Positions 27,001-42,000 of a DNA stretch of 64,000 nt are shown here, piece by piece (position 1 is the stretch's first letter; the number at the start of each line of letters is the position of its first letter). Below the pieces are notes generated by a model. It was not told the origin of the DNA, ran no database searches, and saw only the letters and a list, made by a program, of their open reading frames with translations. Source of the DNA: Petrolisthes cinctipes (Eukaryota > Arthropoda > Malacostraca > Decapoda > Porcellanidae); the NCBI GenBank assembly GCA_033782935.1, contig JAWQEG010001430.1:62001-126000 (forward strand), written 5' to 3'. Position numbers and translations under genes: made by a program.

Positions 27001-30000
27001 AACAACAACAACTGTCCATTCTAAACTCAGTTCCGCATTTAATTTCATCAAATAGTTTCCTAGACTTTCATGATACATTGCCATACAGTCATTTAAAAAT
27101 CCTGTATGAAGGTGGCTATTTGTTATGGATAACTTGGCATCTACTTAGCCCCTCCAAGCACAGTTAAAAACAGATCTCCTTCACATTTACTGTGGTACTG
27201 TAATTTGTTTCACGACATCATTAGGGAAAGTCCATAACCTTCCAATTGAACAATGACAGACGTCTCCATTGAATGAAAAGTGTTAATTATGCTTGTGTTA
27301 TATCAAGTGCCTTCTTATGATTTACATGATTTGTAAACATTTGCAAGTACTATACAGTACATTAAAGTGAAAAGTGATGAGTAATAAATTCTGGGTACAG
27401 TACTTGGCCATTCTGAATAATTTTGTACTAAGTAAATATTATACAGTATTGTACAGTAGAAAATGGAAATGATCTTGTACACTTTTGTGCATAAAATTAA
27501 TTATTCTAGAGGAGTGGGTTATGATTATCAAATATATTCTGAAGTGATAATTTATTTCAGAGTGAACTGAATGAACTTCGACAACAAATTCTCAGCATAC
27601 TGGAACACCATACAGATGTCACCCCAATTGTCAACAAGCTGTCGTTTGCTCAATGCATTTATGTACTTTCTGTTTACCGTGTGGAAGCTCTAAGGTTTGT
27701 GGTTTTCAATTTTCACCTTTCATACGTTCTTTCAAGAATAGAATCATGCTCATATATTCTAATATTGACTCGTTTAAGGTAGAATTTTTTCTACAGAGTT
27801 ATATTTATGGTTAAGAATAATTGTATCTTGTGTGCAATCTAGTGAATTGTCTGTTTGATATTTGAGAATATATATTTCCCTGGTATATTGTAATGTATCC
27901 TCTAGTAAATATTGCTGCAGTAGGAAACCATTTGTTGCACCTTGAACCTCAGCTGATAAAACTGCATGTTTAGCAGTATTTATTTGGACACAAGTCAACT
28001 ATGTTTTACCGGTTTACATAATTCTTCTCTCCACCACACTTATTCTAGACCATTGTTCCCTGTTCCTTGGTTGTGTCTCTGAAGTATATGTCAGTGTTGG
28101 CAGGACTATACTATCCTCAGTTCCCTCTTCATCTTCATGCTCACTTTTCTACCCTTCATGATTCTCCCAAGAGAATGAGTCTATGACTATGCATTAGTAC
28201 TTTATATAGAACTGATGTCACATATGTATCAGTACTTTAGTAAATACAGATTTTATATTGCAGGGTGAAAAGCTCTCCTGAAACAAATTTTCAGCCCATG
28301 TTTCAATATCTACTTGATCCAGCAATACAGAATGACAAGTATGATATGTGGACTTGTATCAATCGGTAAGTTCAATGAATTATTGTTATTATAAAATAAG
28401 TTTTCCAGAGTGTTTACATATTCAATACATTCACTCACTAGTACATATAGTGTTGTATTCATCCAATAAGATCAGGTTGACTTTTATGTAGTGTGAATTA
28501 TCATCAGACAAATTTACAAAAAGAAAACGAAACTTTAACCAAAAGATATAGGTCATAAGCCAGACTACAAAGTGAAATGAGGCACACTCACATTCACTTT
28601 CTCTTTGAAGCCCATGAATTTTCAAGTCCTCCTTTAATTGCAGCATCAAAAACAGAGGCAAAAAAATTACTGATGAAAATGTGTGGTGTTGTCCTTTGCA
28701 GAGTGAGTGAGAAAGTGTTCAACATCTTCCTGGAACAAGTGAGTCAGCGTCCACGAGATGAGCGACAAGAGAAGCTGTTGGTACTCCATGCCCAATTTCT
28801 CCTCACCCACTTCAACCACACCCAAGTCCAGATCAGGCGTGTGGCAGACAAACTCCTCTCTAAGCTTGTTGACAGGTAGGTCTGCATTCCTCTCACCTCT
28901 TAGACATGTTATCAGAGAACTGAGGCATCATTGTGGGGTTAAGTAACACACACTATTGTAATTCTTATCATATACTGTGGTGTGTTTCTCTGCAACTGAC
29001 TACAAACTTCCTCAGTTAGTATTGGCTGAACTGTGGCTTATAACCCATGGGTGGTGGTGGTTGTGGTAGTGTTAAGCTTTTGACTTAAATTTACAGAAAA
29101 CAGATTAAAGCAATGGCAAATAACCGTGGTAGATAATATTATGTAAATGTTAATCTAAATATATCTTTAAATATGATTATTCAAGCTTGTTTTTGCCATA
29201 CAAGGTTGAGGGAATAATAACACTTGCTGTCTAGGCACCACTGGTTTATTATTGGTCTCGACTTGTCAACAAAACACAGCTTCATAACTAACAATGCTAT
29301 GACACTACATTTACATTACATTGTCGATTCTTAGCCTTATAAATTCCAGGTATATGTGTGCATGGTAATTACAAAGTCTATGAGATATTCTGTTTAAATC
29401 TAAATGCCACAATGAGATATACTGATTAAATCCAAGTGCCAACACTTAAAAGTGACTAGTCTATAGCCAGCATAATTTTTCCGTGTTAATCTGCTGTCTT
29501 CTCCGTCTATCGCACTCGTACTGTCTCTGCCATCTTTTCCACTAACTACCGCACTTGTACTGTCCACTGGTGATTCTACCGTGTTGGTCGCCTCCAGACT
29601 TACCCACTCCTACCCTCCGAGGTTCATGGAGGGGGTTCCGGTCATCTGTTCCGTTCAGTTGGGAGAGCAACACAAACATCCATCCCCTAGTTAACCCCTT
29701 TAACCTCCCCTACTCGAGTGTAACCTCACAACCAGCCCAAACTTCACGACCTAACCTCTCTATCTCATCATCCACCCTCTTGGATCGCCAATCGCCAGCC
29801 GTGTCAGCACCATATGTTAGATCCTGTGACCTTCTCCCCATCAACACATTCTCTTCTATGTTTTTTACCTCCATCATTCTCTCTCTCTCTCTCTCTCCTC
29901 TCCCTTGGTGGGTGACCATGGGGTGACTACAAACATTTAAAATGGGTATTTTAGTTTTCCTGCTTCTGTCACAGGTTGTTCTTAAAATCTTTCCATGTTT

Positions 30001-33000
30001 ATTTTAGGTTCCCTCTGCTGTTGTGGAATGGTAGTGTTTTGCGGACTCTGCTAGATATACTACAAGTGCTGGATTACTCTCTACAACTGGACCCCAATGA
30101 TGCTAACCCCACCATAACCATTCCTGACACACCCTTCAGCATCACCCTCATGGACACTTTAGAGGCTAGAGAAGTAAGGATGATGCTATTACTCTCAATG
30201 GTCTAAGATTAGAGAGAGGAAAAAAAATCAAAGCAAGAATCATACAATATAGGTTGGCTGCTAGTGTTAGTTTCCACTAATTGTTAAGCTGTTTTTTGTT
30301 AGTGTTTTTGATAATTCAACTTTTTTTTGTCAGCAGATTAATGGTTAGCAAAGCTAACTTTGAGTTAGCTGTGCCCATCATTTTTTTTTAAATTTATTTA
30401 TTTTTTAATTATTATTATTATTATTTTTTTTTTTAACCTCGGGACTGTAGGCTGTCAGTAGCCCGTGACTCTTGCGAGGCCCCGAGATTATTGGGTGTCG
30501 CACCAGATGAGACAGTGGAGCTTCGTAGTGATGTTGGTACCGTAGCTTCTCTTCTGCCCCACTAGATGATGACACCTTATTTATACACGTCACTATCAGT
30601 AGTAATGTAGTACTGTATAGTCAGATTATTTTCAGCTTCCACATCTTCCCCTTCCATCATTGTTGTCACTTCTGTCTCACCTGTATTATGACTTGAAGTA
30701 GCTAAGAGAAATCTGATGTTGCAGCGGACTGTGATTGACTTTGCTGCTCGGTGCCAAGGAATCCTGCAAGAGGCCATGAAATGGGCTCCTGAAGCCACTC
30801 GCTCTCATTTGCAGAACTACCAAACTCATATTGACCAGGCCAACCTTACATCACATTCTGGCTTGGCTTTGGCCACTGAATCTGTTATGCAGTACAAAGG
30901 GAGCCTCTCCTCAGCTCATAGTAGTCTGGTAATATATATCTTAATATATTTATTTTATTATGCATGTAGGGTTGGGTTACCACTCCCACCATTGTGGTGT
31001 GAGCAGTACTGTATATTATTCTTATTGGAAATTATAAAAAAATTTGCAACTTCAAATGAGGTGTTAGTAACTGATATTTAGACAGTTGAAATCGTAAAGT
31101 GTCTTAACTTGTTACCATTACAATTTTAGTCTATCTATCTATCTATAGCACCGACACATTGTTCCCTCAGGGAACTTCCCCAAAGGGGGTGGCCACGGCA
31201 GAAGAGTTTAATTTATAATGCTACTCGGAAGTCATTAGAATTACTGTAAAGCCCTGTAGTTGATGATCTGTTATTTGAGACATCAGGCATTTTGGTTAGT
31301 GTGAAGAAAAGCTTAAATGAATGATTGATGGTTAAATATTATATAAAAGTTTTTGTGAGAGCTGCCTTAAACTTCCTCTTCAATATTAAGAGCAACTGTT
31401 AAGTCTGTATATTAGTGAATAAAAGGAAGAATATGAGATTAATTTTACTTCATGTTTTTCCAGAGTTCTGCTACTTCTACTCTTGATAAGCGGCATAAAG
31501 GAACTAATGAACTTACCTCTTCATTCATGAAATACCTGAGCATGAGAACTCATTATCAAGGAGAGATTTCCGGCCTTTTACTTATGGCCTCTGATGAGAC
31601 ACAGCGAGACAAGCTAATTACTAAACTGCTGGGTGATATTAAAGCTGCCTGTGAAAGGAAGAGTGAGGTGGACTTCAGACAAGGCTTGTGGAGGGCAACT
31701 GGTTTACTAATAGCCACTAAAGGTAAGAGTAATTGAAAACATTGGTTATGTGAATGAACTAGTGAATTAATGTGACACTTAGTTCTTGGTGACAAAACTA
31801 TCTATAATATAAATGGCAAACCGTGTCTGTTTGTCTGCTTATAACTCGAAAACGGTTAGACCTACATCCAAAACCCATATATATTTTGAATCACCATCAC
31901 CAGGCGAAGGTTTTTATGACGTAACAAGACGTAACTTGACGTAAAAATTACGTTAAAATGTCAAATATTCTATTTATCGGCTGAAACCATAAAGACCGTT
32001 CGAGCTGCTAAAAACGCACGCCAAATGTACCACTCAAACAGAAGCTCGAATGCATTTTTTCCGTTCGAGCCGCTGAAGGAGGCAAAAAGACTATTTGGAA
32101 ATTCAGTCAGTCTCGGGCCTTCAAGCTGAAAAGACATATGCAACGCCGGGTACCTCCACTAGTATGTCATATACTGTACATGCTGGCTAGTAAATTAAAG
32201 CTCTGTAAAGCACAGAAAAGACAAAAAATGAGAAAGAAAAATTTGCGCAAACTCTTATTAATCCCGAGAACTCTTATGTTTTGTCTGGTCAGTATTGGGA
32301 AATAAAAGAGAACAAGGCATTAGTAGTGTAGACTTATAGGAGGGATGTAATATAATGAAAAACTTTGTAACTTTACCCCTTTCATGTAAAATAGGTTAGC
32401 TGCCTGGAGAGCATCCCCTGAGGGCTCCTCCTACAAAATTTTCATAGTCAATATTAATGTTTAAATTGATATATTCTTTACTATTATTTTTATGGGTACA
32501 ATTTTTTACATCACTGATCCTACATATGTTTGAGTATTATTATATATAGTACTTCTCTTTTGATTCAGGTATTCATCGTGTATTATTGAGATGTGCTTGT
32601 GGATCTGGCCTCAACTTCTTCACTGAAGATGCAATGGAAAATAGTGCTGCATGTTGGCAATGGATTCTCTCAGCCCGCCATGACCTCACACTTCCTTTTA
32701 TGCAAGAAATGATCTCTGCATGGCAGGTTTGTTTTACTGTACAATAATTGGTGTAAAAAAAACATGTTTACAGTTGAATTTGCTTGTTTACATACCAGTA
32801 TCAGCACAGTAGCTACTTTAAACTCTTCTGTTTCATTCAAGTCATCATAGTTATTACAGGACATGAAATTTGATACAATATGACATTTTTGGTCAACAGA
32901 AAAGTTTTTCATTTGCAACAGTACAATATTCAGTCAGACTTAAGGGGTTGAATTTAAGATGGTTAGTGATGAAATCAAAGCTTTTTGTAATCTTGACAGA

Positions 33001-36000
33001 AGGACTTGATGCTTTTTTAAATGTAAAGAACTATTTTGTTAACCTTACAATACCTATTTCCAGGAGAGTGTAGACAGGCGCCTGGGTTTGTTCTCGCCCC
33101 ATGCAAATGAAGTGAATCCCTTGGCAGCTTATGAGGGCTGCAAGCTAGAACCTTGTGTCCCTCAAGTTGGTCCACACGACATATGGATAAAGGTAAATCT
33201 GTGAAATAAAGAACAGGTGTATAATAATATGCAATGCCTCAAGTCTTACTGCCATTAAAGAAGCCTCATTCTGCTTAGTTTCTGGTGGTTTGTTCATGGA
33301 GGGAGAATGCAGGGAAGGCATTTGAGTCCATAATCTGTAGAAACTGTTTTGCATATCTATGTCAGTTTTTATACCCTTTTCGTGGATGTATTTTCATTAT
33401 CAAAACTTGAGTTGTGTGAAACTTATGTTTCGGTATATTAGAAAGGTCTGTTTCATTCAAAAGGTCGCAGTAACTAAGTGCAGTTGAGGAAAATTACTGA
33501 AACAATAGTAGACCATATTATGAGTTGCAAGTAGAAGATACTGTATAAGATTGAGTGAGGAAAAAAGTTTTTGAGATTCTTCCTTTAAGTAAACCATTCA
33601 ATTTATAGCTACATACCTCTGTATACAAAAGACATCCTAATTTCAATATTGCATTTCATTTTCACTGCATTCCACTTTTTGCACCCCTTGTATTGACAGT
33701 TATTTTCATTAGAGAAAAAACTGTCAAAAGGAGCTGAAGAATGAGGTGGATGGTGTGGTGCACAATATCATATTACAAATGCATATTATAACATGTGTCA
33801 TTTTGAATGATATCTTTATTTTGTACAAAGATATATATAATTTGGGTTGGGAACTCCAGAGCCAGGGATGGCACTATTATCCAAATAGCAGAGGGAGGGA
33901 CAGGAGTACCCAGTGAAATGGGTCACACCCAGTCCCCCTTTTAAATCCACAAATTCTCAGTTCCCCCTCACAAAAGTCATTTGTAAGCTTGGTGCAAGTA
34001 GCCATTCCATGGATGTCAATTTAGAACCGGGTTACAAGCCCTGAGGTCCACTCCTAGCAAATCTTTTCCACTCTTGTCTATCATGAATAAATTCTTTACT
34101 TCATTCATACTTATTCCACACTTTCTTTTTCAATCTCTCTCCATATAATACCACCTCCTAATTCTTTTCCTTTTTCCCTCAAAATAATTCTCATACACCT
34201 TTTTCACCACTGTTGTTTGTATCATCCATTCTTTCCACTTGTCCACACCATCTCTGAACACCTTACTCTTTGATCAAGTGATTACTCACACCACACATTT
34301 CATAGATTTCAATAATTTTCACCATGGCTGTTCTTCAGACTCTTAAACACACTTGTCACCATATCCATCTCTACTGCTCTCACTCTTGATTACACATGTT
34401 CATGCCATTCCAACTATACCAAAGTTTCACAACCATATGATAGTGTGAGTAAAGGGGAAAGTTACAAGGCTGTGAATGAAACCATGATTCACTTGGTAGC
34501 ATGTATTGTAGATATTATTCATTCTCTTGATGCTGGTAAAATGAGATTTGTTGTTAACACAGAGAATCTGTAAGTCTCAGAACAGTTATGATTTATTATG
34601 AAAGTGTATTTCAAGTGTACATAAGAAATAACTGATAATTTTGTTAAATATATAAAAACAACCCCTGCTTATAAGATACACTAGTCTTTGTAATGTGCTA
34701 ATATTTTTACAGTTCATCAGTGAACGTATAGAGATCGCCAAGTATGACAGCGATGCCCAAGTGGCCATGTTTGCATGTATGTTCCACCGCACACTTCACA
34801 TGACAGTGGGGAACCAAGACTCCAAGATTAATCGTCACATTGGAGCTCTTGGCTCTCGCTTCCGTTTGCTTTCCTGTGCCCTCACACTCATCCAAGGTGA
34901 GCCTCCTTAATTTTTTTTTTTTTCTTAACTTTTCTTAACTGAGAACATCATGCATCTAAAATAGAATTGATAAAGGTATTATTTCACCATTTTGTCTGTA
35001 GTTGTACACAATGAAACCATCTAGAGGTAGTCAGAATACATCACAGTAATTAACACGGACTCACATTAATTTTGATTTTTGCTGATAACTTCTGCATTTT
35101 CCTTGACATCCAAACAATTTCTCTGTAGGAGGGAAACACTACTTAAGGTTAAAATTTTTATCAGATTGTTTATGGTGAACAGTTTCTATCTATGAGATGT
35201 GGTATTTGTGAGGGTATTTTATGATGCTGTATGGCCTTACAATCAATTGCTGAAACTGACTGAGTAACACTAAGTAAAAATTTATGACACCAATAGAATT
35301 GTCCAACAAATACCTACAGTAGGGTATCATGTTATTCAACAGATATTTAGGGTCTTGCATGAAACAGTTCACCAGATACCTCGGGTCTTGTCTGGTATTG
35401 TTCAACAGATACTGTACTTAGGGTCTTGTCAGTGCTAAGTAATTTTTTTCAGTTCAGTGAAAGGCACTGGACCCTTCCTGGGAGATACTTTAGTGACTGA
35501 GTATAGTACTTTATACAGATATGTTTAGACTCTGTCATTGAGAGCATTTGAAAGAACAACTGTTGGTTCATAGGCCTATTACTCATACTACTTGGGCATG
35601 AACCTGTCAAATCATTCTCATGGTTGTATACTTGCTCAAAAAGTATCTGTACGAGTATTACAGTACAGTACTGGGTTTTGATATTTGTGAGACTAAGTAA
35701 AGCAATTCCTGATGTTGAGGAATGGTGATTAACAATTTTATTCTTTGTTTCATATTACTGTACTGTATAGTGTATTGGGTAAACTCTACTGAGTTACTTT
35801 ATTCTACAATTGCTTGTTTCACATACAGGTGATGCCCTTCCAAAGTCGTTGAGTAAAAATGTTTTACGTGAACGCATTTACTGTGCCTGTCTGGACTACT
35901 TCTGTGCTGCCAGAGGATGTCCCACTCAGCGCCCCGCCCGCCTTCAGGAGGATTTCAATGCTCTTCTCCATTTCTGGAATTCATTACATGCTGATAAAAA

Positions 36001-39000
36001 ATACTTGAAAACTAGTGTAATTGGAGGTTAGTATGATCATGTTAAATTGATATAAAGGAAGTCCCCGATAAACAAAAGAGTTGCTTATCTTCTAAACCTT
36101 TCGAATATCCATTTTTCATCATAATCATCATCAGTACTTCATTTCCCTTTTTTCAAGGGGTGGGGAGGCTCTAGTGCCAGTGAACCCTTGACAGGCAAGG
36201 GGTCCAGCTCCAAGGCTATTTTAACCTTTAGTGGGGTCATTGTTAGAAAGCAGGGTCCCCAGACTTCACTTCCTCCCCTGTATTGTAGGGGATACCAGGT
36301 TGATTGCACCTTTGTAAGAATGTTGGGCAATGGGGATACCACCTCCCTATGCTATAATATATATTTTTAATATACAATAATACTCCATCCTACATCATTA
36401 ATTTGTTTCAAAGGTTGTGACATAACTGGCATTTTAAGATAACTTGGATTTGCCCTTAACCATCACACAGATAAATACACGTTTCTGATTATGAATGATG
36501 GTTGATACCATCAACTGTGGCAACCCAACACTTTTTCATACCATACATAAAAAGAAAACTAAGGATTACTCTCTTTCACTTTTAATCACTCAGTTTGAAC
36601 AATTAAAGGTTATAATTATAATGCCAGTTTACATTTACCAAAATAATCAGCTGTTCATGGTGCAAAAATAACTGTAGTAGACTATTTCTGAATCTTCGGT
36701 ATTCACCCAATTTTTTATTTTTTGTTAACAGATTTCACATCTTATCAGTATGGAGGAGGAGCTTCACTGTCTCCATCTGTAGCCTCAGATCTTCGGTCCA
36801 CATCTGGTGAATTTGTCATGACTAATGGTTGGATAAACACTGTACCACTCTCCTCTAATGCTTCAACGCTCTCCAAAAGATCCACTCGCAGCAAGAGATT
36901 GATCAACCCTGATATATTTGTTAAAGATTACTTGAAGAAAAGAGCACTCATTCTTTCTCTGTTGGTGAGTTAGTAATACTATATACTGTAAAAATGGACA
37001 AAAGTTCTGTTACATGCACCTATGAATGAGGTTTGAAGCTTTGAAGAATTAAAAGTTGCAGGAATCCAGTATTTATATGAAGTATATTATGTTTTTGTAT
37101 ATCTTGGATTCCTTGTAGAGTATAACTGTTGCATAACAGATACCATATAGATACCTATTTCAATAGGGTTATAGTTATTGTCAATCTGTAAGATTTTATA
37201 GTTTTACTTTTCACACTTAACCCTTAACCCCTCCGGGACGGGCCAAGAATGGAAATACGTACTGTGGTTCCGGGTTCAATACTAATTTTTTACCCTGCCT
37301 GTCCGGGTATTTCCCGGAAAATCACTCTACTTCTCTTACTCCCTACGTCTAAACTACAATACTGAACAACTTAAATTTGATTGTGTACTCACCATCAACT
37401 CCTCCTCTTTCCATTAAAACCAACCCCAGCTCTCTAGGACACTCCATTGCCGAGAAATCAAGTGAGGAATGGAGGTCACTTTTCCCGTGAGAGCAAGGCT
37501 GCGTTCGCTTTGTGAGCGTGGCTGTGACTCAATCTAGCTGGTTGCACCCGCGGAGTGGAGGTTACAGGAGCGGGTGCGCCCGGCAGCGCGGTAGGATGCA
37601 CCGAATCGAACGAGCCCGTATTTTCTTCACTACGCCCAGCCATTGTCACGGTCAAGCACACACTGATTGAATGTGGGGATGAAAAGGTCTGGTGGTGAAG
37701 TATAGCCAGATCAAAAAAAATCCCGACAAATTTGGCGTTTTTCCCCATAAATTACCAAAAGCGGGATTTCCCGCTGCCCGGACTCTGTCGACAGAGCGGG
37801 ATTTCCCGCTGCCCGGCCTCTGTCGACCGAGCGGGAAATCCCGCTGCCCGGACTCTGGGGGTTAAAGCACGGGGATATTCACATGTGTCCGCTCTCCAGC
37901 TCGGGCATATTTTACAAAAGATAAACAAACCTTTGTCAGCTAGTAGCTTATAAGCCACTAAACCTTCATGAATATATTGTACATGATATTGAAGTACAAA
38001 CCTTTATCTGTCTCCTGATGTACTTGTAAAGACTAAAAGGACATCTGTAGGACAAGTAGCTAACTCAGAATGACCATCACTCAAAGCACACTTATATACT
38101 CCTTTGACAATGGATTCCTTCCTCTCACACTCAGCACATTGGCTAGACTGAGTAGGGTTTGACCAAGAGAAGGCGGGTACTTGTGGTTTTATGGCCAGCC
38201 AAGGCTGCCATCTACAGTGAGAAAATTAAACCAGTTGGGAGCCGCACAAATTTGAAAATTGCGCTGACGATAAATGTCATCACCTGCGGTCACCACCACT
38301 TGTTGGTTGTGACAAAATATGTCGTTGCCCACGGTTTAAATTTCAGTGAAGACCAGAAGTATGGAGAACTTAAGCATGTCATTCTACTTGTTAATTTACC
38401 AGTCATCCATTTCCTTCTTTCAGGCTGTTGAAATCCAGACTATGAAAGTGTGGTTGAAACCACCTCAGCCAGCTGGACAGGGAGGGGAGGTGACCACCCC
38501 CCAGGAGGAAGCTTTGGTCAAGTGGTTGTCTGGTGGATATAACACTCCTAAAGCATGGAGTGGTAATACTAGTCTTGCCTGGAGCATTGCACCTGCTCTT
38601 GCTGTTTACCTCCCCACCAGGTACAGTCCTGATGCAATATTTATACTGTACATTATTCAATAATGTTTATTACAGTTTTGAAGAGTCTAATGTAAAACTA
38701 ATCTACACAAAATACTCTATGATATGTTTTTCTATGCCTTACTGTACTTATCAACTACCAATAACTTATCTTGGCTGAAATACAACTCCAAACTTTATGA
38801 TGGTAGGGTCCAATTTATCACAGTTAGTATATTTTATCCTGGTGGTGAATATTTATCATAAGCTAGAGAGAACTAACTATGAAGAGGTCCAGTAATCCCT
38901 TGGAATCTGTGAGCTTGTAGTCCACAAGTTTTGCTCCTTCGTGAGTGAACATAGCGAAAAAATTAATATAAAAATAATTTTCTATATAATAAAAGAAAGT

Positions 39001-42000
39001 TCAATTAAGTTATGAAGTTTCATCATCAAATTTTTAATTGTTTTTCTCCTAAATAACACATTTTAAGAACATATTGTACATATGTAATAAAAATTATTTA
39101 GTTTACATTGTACAACTTACCCTTACAGTTTGGTGAATATATTATGAAACATCCTGTAGTGCTCAGTGAATGTGATCCAGATGAAATGCCATTTTTATAT
39201 TCTGAGCCGGTCTCCATTTAGACATCATATAATATAATGCATTAGTTTAAGCACTGGAGTGAAACTGTTAAAACATAATAAAGTTGTAACACATTCCAAC
39301 TCCTTACTGTACACCATGTAGTACCTTGTATGTCTGTTTGGTAAAGGAATTAAATTATTTATTATGCTTAAAATGTGTTCTTCCAGGATTCACACAGTTC
39401 AAGGACTGGATGCAGAGATAAGTCAGTTAGTACGGGAGAATCCCATTGCTGTCAGCCATCTGCCAGATGCTCTCCAGTATTTGGCTACTTCAGAAAATAT
39501 ACTGTCAGACATTCCAGAGGTAAGGGGATATTTATTTGCAGAATAAAAATCTGTATTATAGGTTGCTCCTCCTTAGGGAAACAACACTTTCTATTTTTTT
39601 TATTTTTTTTAATAAGAGAGTCTCGGCTGAGCTTGGGCCCTCCTCAGGTACCTTACTTTTCAGTTTACTAAATGCTGTGTCATGCAAGATACACCTTCAT
39701 TATGGATAAGCAATTGGGTATGAGAGCTTTCATCTGTGGGTAAAGTTTGAACATATCATACTTTCATAAAATTAGGTAACTTCTTAAGTACATGTTATTT
39801 CTCGCAGTCTTACTTATGAGCAATATTAGTTCTGTGGGATATAAAAAATATTTGTCATTGGCAGTTGTTGAGATAACTGTCTGTTTAAGAATTTGTTTTG
39901 AAATGTGTCTCATCTGACTCCATCTGTACCTCACCACTTCTGGTTTGGAAGATGTGTTGGGATTTTTCAAGCTATTTTCATGGAGTAATGCATCTTATAA
40001 ACCAAAGAATACTGCATGCCTGCTAAGCTACCTATTTGGGGGATATCAATTACCGTACCAAGGTTATTATGTAATGAAGCTTTAAATTTTTTTATTGAAT
40101 TGTAAACTATGTACCAGTATACTTGAAAAGTTCCCATTGTCAAAAGGGACCCCATAGGGTGGTATTGTGCCTGCAGTGATGTGAGCAATACTTTAAGGGT
40201 TTTGGCGCCCCTTCGGCCCCCTCAACTGTCCCTCTTTTCATTTTATTTTCTTCCTGCTTACTGTCACACCTCTCTATCACCTTTCTCTGGTGCTATATGA
40301 CCTCGCTGTTGTGGCGCCTAATATCAATCAATCAATCAATCAATCAATTGTCAAAAGGGGTAACACTTGTATCCCCAGATACTCTTCTACTCACACACTT
40401 TGTACAGAAGAACATATTTTTAATTTGTAAACAAATAAGGAGTGCTTTTTCACACACAGACAGGATATAATTTTTAGACATGGGAAGGTTTCATAGAAGT
40501 GGCCTTTTCAGTTGAACTACATGTTGACTTGGGCTCCAGTTCCCCCAGTGAAGGCTCTAGCTTACTTCTCTCGGCAACATTCACCTCATCCATTGACTGC
40601 CCAGTATGCAGTGCGTGTTCTCTCAAACTATCCTCCAGATACACTCCTTTTCTACATTCCACAGTTAACTCAAGCCCTTCGTTATGACCCGGTAAGTTTT
40701 GAACACCAACGAGTATTATTGTTGTTGTTGTTTTCAATTTGAACCGAATGAGCTATTATTAAGTAGCCACATAATGTTTATCCTTTTGTGTGTGATACAG
40801 ATGGGATATGTTGCTGAACTTATCAAGCTTGCTGCCAAGAAGAGTCAGTTGCTCCTACACCAATTGATCTGGAACATGGAGACCAACAAGTTCAGGGATG
40901 AAGAAGGTCATGAGAAAGATGGTTAGTACTGTACCCACAGCAGTGATACTCTTGCTGAAAGTACTTTATTGCACTGTACAATCATGGTGAAAAGTTTGTG
41001 AACAAGTTACCAGAGGTTCTTTCAGTCAAATAGTTGCTATTGAAGCATTAATACAGCATAGTACAGTAGTTACTAAGCATAATAGTGTCAGTATCAATCA
41101 ATAATATTTATAATTTTTTGTTTTGCAGCTGACTTGTATGAAGTTATTGAAAACCTTGAGAAGACAATGCTGGCAAATTTGTCTGGTCCAGCCAAACAGT
41201 TCTATGAAAGGGAATTTGATTTCTTTGGAAAAGTTACAAATATTTCAGCAATTATCAAGCCTTATCCCAAAGGTAAGAATACTGATGGCCATGTTTTTAT
41301 TAAATGTTCTTAGTTCTTGCATATTTTTATATTCTGAAGTATTGTAGTCCATCAGAAGAAGAGGAGGAGAGGAAATGAAACTTGCATGGTTTTGAAATAT
41401 GTACAAAATATGTTTGGTAATGAATGCCAGGGATTGATGTGGGATAACCTTATTTTATTTTAATATTTAATGATATGATATAAATGCGCTTTTCAGGTCA
41501 GGAAAGAAAGAAAGCTTGCTTGGATGCATTGCGAGACATTATTGTTCAGCCTGGCTGTTACTTACCATCTAACCCTGAGGCTGTCATTCTGAATATTGAT
41601 CGTAAAAGTGGCACTCCCATGCAGAGGTAAGCTTACTGATATTTGTAAGTGAGATGTCTTTGAATTGTACAATTTAATTGTTCATATGTTATATATAAGA
41701 AGATTGCCTATGATATACTGCCACTGTGACATTATCATGGTGGAACAATATTATCTTTGAAAGGGAGTGCAGTTTCTACCAAGTCTTCCCATTTTAGCTG
41801 TTGTAGGGGGATGATCTTTCAAAGAAAATGTGTTGATTGATAAGGACAAGTATTATTTTATATCTTGTACAGTGTACAGCCTGCAGCATAAATTCGCGTC
41901 CATCTCATGTACTTAATATTGCTAGCATGACCAGATAGTTGCGTTCTGAACCAGTTTCTATTCTAACAACATACGTAATTTACCATATGAGAACTATATC

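Noticed and set aside
29210..29940. Possible solo LTR or LTR retrotransposon remnant on the minus strand
   Set aside because: A TGGTGCTGACACGGCTGG primer-site-like string after TAACA and an AATAAA near 29255 are suggestive, but no matching LTR pair or gag-pol sequence is visible.
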